Assembly (NCBI GenBank): GCA_023129265.1
Contig: JAGMCJ010000082.1
Span: 1 to 7,779 of the forward strand
Length of the DNA stretch: 7,779 bases
Direction of reading: 5' to 3'
Origin: Thermoplasmata archaeon
Lineage (GTDB): Archaea; Thermoplasmatota; Thermoplasmata; RBG-16-68-12; JAGMCJ01
The position numbers and the translations under genes are program-made. The notes beneath the pieces are model-generated. The model saw only the letters and a program-made list of their open reading frames with translations, was not told the origin of the DNA and did no database searches. Positions 5,195 through 7,779 of the stretch are shown here, in pieces (the stretch's first letter is position 1; each line of letters starts with the position of its first letter).

Positions 5195-7079
5195 ACTCGA
5201 CCGGCGGTTCTTCCATCTTCCTGCGTCTGACGAGCACGAGCACAACCACGAGGACCGCAACCACCATGAGCGCTATCGCCGCATACAAGACGTAGTCGAA
5301 TCCCTTGTCGTCTCCTACATCTTCCACGGGCGGATGGCTGTGCGGGTCGTCGGGATTGGTCTTGTTCTGATACTCAACGAGGTTGGAGAATCCATCCCCA
5401 TCCAGATCTTCATCGGCATCGGAGGGATCCAAGGGATCAAGAGAATGCGAGTGCTCCCAGCCGTCGGGCATCGTGTCCCCGTCCGTGTCCTCCGACAGCG
5501 GGTCAGTGCCAAGACCGTCCTCCATCTCATCCGACAGGCCATCGCCGTCATCGTCCAGATCACTGAAATCCGGTTCCCCGTCTCCGTCCGTATCCACAGT
5601 ATCTCCCTCGAAGACCTCAGTGTGGGAGACGTTCATGAAAATCGTCCTGTTGTGGTAAGCGAAGAAGATCGTGGGGTGTGTCACCAGTATCCTCGTATCG
5701 TTGTTTATCTTCATTCCATCCTCGTACGTCTCATGAGCGAGCGTGATGTTCCTGATGAACCCTTGAGAGTCGGTCTGACCGGAGAAGACGAGCACATCGT
5801 TGTCGAACACTCGGACCTCTGCGTTCTCAACGGGACTCGACGTATCGTGGTCGATGGTCCTAATCGACAGGCAGTTTCTCACGAATACGTAACAGGCGGG
5901 ACACCCAGCACCTGCAGAGACCACTCCGCCGAAGGTGGAATTAACCAGTGTCAGAGAGGACCCGCCCTTGACGTAGAGGTCCCTGAGTGACCCGAGGATT
6001 GTGGAGTTGCGAAACATCGCATCCCCCTCATCGCTGTCGACACCGTCATCAATGCCAGAGATGTTTGCATCCTCGAACACTCCTCCTGAATTCCGGAGCC
6101 TGAGGCCCACGACGCTTCCTGAGGAGATGTCCCCCGTCGAGTCGATCGTGGTAGAATCCAGATGGAATCCCGTCTGCTCATTGTCCTGAGCGATGTTCAT
6201 CCGGCTCACGAACAGACCGCTACCCACGGAAGAGAAGCCGTAGTCATTGCCTCGCGCCACGTTGGAAGTCAAAACTGGGTGTGAAGCATAGGAATAGAAT
6301 CCATAGGTGTTGTTCTCCATCGTGTTGTTGAGTATCGTGGATGTCGACGCGTACAGCCGTATTCCTTGCGTGTTATTCTCGAACCTACAGTTACGGACAG
6401 TCGTGTTTGTATTCTCGATGTAGGTACCATTTCCAGCGTACTCGACCTTTGCGAAATTGAACACGGACGACCAGCTCCCCGAACGGAAATTCACGCCATT
6501 CCAGTCTCCTTTCTGAGGTGCAGAGGAGTTGGAAGTGAAGGTAATCATCTGGCTCCATGTGCCCTGAGCAATCAGGGTTCCCACCACGGAGAGCCTCGTT
6601 CCATTGTCAAATGATATTGTCGCCCCGGGATCAATCGTGAGAGTTGCGCTCTGTCCGACAACCAGGTCCTGTTCGACGACCCTCGCCGAAGAGTCCCAGT
6701 GATTGTCGACCACCTCAAACGACACGTTGTGGTAGAACACATCAGGAGGCTGACTGTAGCTAGCGTTGACCCACCATGTCCCTGTCTGGTCAACGGTGTG
6801 GTTGCTTCTTATCACTCCACCACCATCAGGATCGGATGCCACACTATACACGAGCGAGCCGCTGGGATGGTACCACTGAAAAACCACATCGACGAGCGCA
6901 GATGGTGGCGAGCCCGTGAAGTTCAGGAACGCAATCGCCACGACCTTCGAACCGTTCACGTAGTCCAATACCGTAGTCATCACGATGTCGTTTACGGTGA
7001 CATCAGCTCTCACGTTGACGCCTGTGAGCGTGCTCATGACGAGGATTGCCATGATGGTAATGGCAACGCGGCTTTTCAT
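5193..7079 (-). CDS. Secreted, membrane-anchored beta-helix protein with calcium-binding DxDGDG repeats
   Basis: A 628-residue cell-surface protein. A Sec-type signal peptide spans 1-25, with cleavage likely after VRA. A beta-rich region follows (26-125). Residues about 130-385 look like a right-handed parallel beta-helix: a GDWNGVNFRSG entry motif (191-201) and then seven or eight rungs of 20-24 residues marked by NNTxG, NDYGF, VVGLRLRN and similar turns, as in NosD/PbH1 proteins. Cysteines at 393, 396 and 403 follow. Residues 405-485 resemble a carboxypeptidase-regulatory-like domain (VENAEVRVF, TDSQGFI). Four acidic calcium-type loops (DTDGDGEPD, DDGDGLSDEMED, DTDGDTMPDG, DLDGDGFSN) fill 496-578. 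A hydrophobic anchor (597-617) ends in RRRK with a short cytoplasmic tail. About 20 N-x-S/T sequons suggest heavy glycosylation. No catalytic site is evident; adhesion, envelope structure or carbohydrate binding are possible. The ATG has no Shine-Dalgarno site and a strong TATA box 27 bases upstream. Confidence 0.88.
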   Translation of the reverse strand: MKSRVAITIMAILVMSTLTGVNVRADVTVNDIVMTTVLDYVNGSKVVAIAFLNFTGSPPSALVDVVFQWYHPSGSLVYSVASDPDGGGVIRSNHTVDQTGTWWVNASYSQPPDVFYHNVSFEVVDNHWDSSARVVEQDLVVGQSATLTIDPGATISFDNGTRLSVVGTLIAQGTWSQMITFTSNSSAPQKGDWNGVNFRSGSWSSVFNFAKVEYAGNGTYIENTNTTVRNCRFENNTQGIRLYASTSTILNNTMENNTYGFYSYASHPVLTSNVARGNDYGFSSVGSGLFVSRMNIAQDNEQTGFHLDSTTIDSTGDISSGSVVGLRLRNSGGVFEDANISGIDDGVDSDEGDAMFRNSTILGSLRDLYVKGGSSLTLVNSTFGGVVSAGAGCPACYVFVRNCLSIRTIDHDTSSPVENAEVRVFDNDVLVFSGQTDSQGFIRNITLAHETYEDGMKINNDTRILVTHPTIFFAYHNRTIFMNVSHTEVFEGDTVDTDGDGEPDFSDLDDDGDGLSDEMEDGLGTDPLSEDTDGDTMPDGWEHSHSLDPLDPSDADEDLDGDGFSNLVEYQNKTNPDDPHSHPPVEDVGDDKGFDYVLYAAIALMVVAVLVVVLVLVRRRKMEEPPVE

Positions 7080-7102
7080 GTGATCAAGACCATGGTTCGC
7101 AC

Positions 7103-7110
7103 TATATATT
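7103..7110 (-). promoter_or_regulatory. TATA box of the beta-helix surface protein gene
   Basis: The minus strand reads AATATATA, the best TATA match in the window. Its centre is about 27 bases before the ATG at 7079 and no Shine-Dalgarno site lies between. Transcription is therefore expected to begin at or within a base or two of the start codon. The element sits in the 71-base gap after the PKD gene. Confidence 0.6.
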
Positions 7111-7150
7111 CGTTTCCTGAATGGCCAGGAGACGGCTCCGAGGACGGAAT

Positions 7151-7779
7151 CTACTTGCGCCCGGGAACGAGTCCCCAGTAACCTATGCTGTGCCCGTACT
7201 CGTTGTTCAGGTGGTCAGCTATCTCAGTTGCGGCCTCGTACTCGCCGTTGTCGTACAGGTCCATCAGGTGGTCCAGCGCTTCCGAGGCCGTCATCTGAGT
7301 GCCGTCGGGGAAGGTAACAACATCATCGGAACCTACAGTCCCGCTGTCGATGTTGTATTCCCAAGCTGTAATCTGAAGCAGGGCCAACTCTCCCTTGTTG
7401 GTACCTCTGCCTCCCCCTCCTCCTCCCTTGGGACAGATATCTCCTTCCCCGACCGTAATCGTGGTCGTAATGGTGGCCGAGCCACCATCATCATCGGTTA
7501 CAGTGAGAGTGACTACATACGTTCCAGGTGAGCTGTAAGCATGAGTCTGAGTGTCCTGGACATTGAGTGGAGGAGTAGTTCCTCCGAAGTAGGGCTCGTA
7601 CGGGCTCGGATAGGGATCACTGGGCGGCACTCTGGACGGGTCATAGTAGTAGGTCGTGGTTGTGACGTTGCTGCCATCTCCCCAATCCCACGTGAACGTC
7701 AGGTCATCGCTGCCCGGGTCCGTTGCAGACCCAACGAAGGTCAAAGGCGCACCTACGAGTGCCCCGATGTTTATGTCGA
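7151..7779 (-). CDS. PKD-domain extracellular protein, C-terminal part (5' end outside window)
   Basis: The frame is open from the right edge to a TAG at 7151-7153. That gives 208 visible residues of a protein whose N-terminus lies beyond the window. TTG at 7744 is only an internal codon, since coding-like sequence (DINIGALVGAP) continues through it to the edge. A PKD domain is clear: VGSATDPGSDDLTFTWDWGD, then HAYSSPGTYVVTLTVTDDDG and a closing strand ITTTITV. Between the GDG turn and the HAY strand is an unusually long Tyr/Pro-rich insertion of about 40 residues, with TTTTYYYDP and DPYPSPYEPYF. A CPKG plus six-glycine linker follows. The last 80 residues are a mixed alpha/beta tail (ASEALDHLMDLYDNGEYEAA) that I do not recognise. 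No C-terminal anchor is present. PKD domains are typical of secreted and surface proteins; binding to protein or glycan is inferred. Confidence 0.82.
   Translation of the reverse strand, partial: DINIGALVGAPLTFVGSATDPGSDDLTFTWDWGDGSNVTTTTYYYDPSRVPPSDPYPSPYEPYFGGTTPPLNVQDTQTHAYSSPGTYVVTLTVTDDDGGSATITTTITVGEGDICPKGGGGGGRGTNKGELALLQITAWEYNIDSGTVGSDDVVTFPDGTQMTASEALDHLMDLYDNGEYEAATEIADHLNNEYGHSIGYWGLVPGRK

Noticed and set aside
5334..5990. A plus-strand reading frame of 218 codons opposite the calcium-loop part of the surface protein
   Set aside because: It is the antisense of repetitive Asp/Gly codons, which produces a Val/Arg-rich shadow. The minus-strand protein has a signal peptide, ordered domains and an anchor.
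1..7779. CRISPR array, insertion sequence, integrase or defence system
   Set aside because: I saw no spaced direct repeats, no terminal inverted repeats with a transposase, and no nuclease, helicase or toxin-antitoxin pair. The gene content is housekeeping, transport and surface proteins.

Overview
The window is an archaeal chromosome segment with moderately high GC content and very tight gene packing. It carries ribosomal protein S17e and the archaeal RNase P subunit Rnp4 (Rpp21). AT-rich TATA-like boxes sit in nearly every intergenic gap, and several start codons look leaderless. The secreted proteins are rich in N-glycosylation sequons and end in a membrane anchor with a short basic tail. 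I lean towards a Thermoplasmata-like euryarchaeal lineage, from general resemblance only.

Left part (1-3211): a possible divergent gene runs off the left edge on the minus strand. A shared AT-rich promoter region separates it from the gene for S17e. After S17e comes a T9 tract set inside overlapping, mutually exclusive hairpins. A three-gene operon follows, joined by stop/start overlaps: one ABC ATPase of the DrrA/NatA type and two ABC-2 type permeases. Together these should form an exporter with two different membrane subunits; its substrate cannot be read from the sequence.

Middle part (3198-5165): the minus-strand rnp4 gene overlaps the tail of the second permease by 14 bases. It is divergent from a plus-strand M24 metallopeptidase (Xaa-Pro dipeptidase/aminopeptidase type) with all five metal ligands intact. 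That gene in turn overlaps by 3 bases, tail to tail, with a minus-strand DUF402 gene.

Right part (5193-7779): two minus-strand genes for extracellular proteins. One is a 628-residue membrane-anchored protein, built from a signal peptide, a beta-sandwich-like region, a right-handed parallel beta-helix, a carboxypeptidase-regulatory-like domain, four DxDGDG calcium loops and a C-terminal anchor. The other is the C-terminal part of a PKD-domain protein that continues past the right edge. They probably belong to the cell surface.

I see no CRISPR array, mobile element, rRNA, tRNA or defence cassette. The points that most deserve a second look are the switchable hairpins around 385-431, the unlisted gene start at the left edge, the TATA-to-start spacing that points to leaderless mRNAs, and the two surface proteins.
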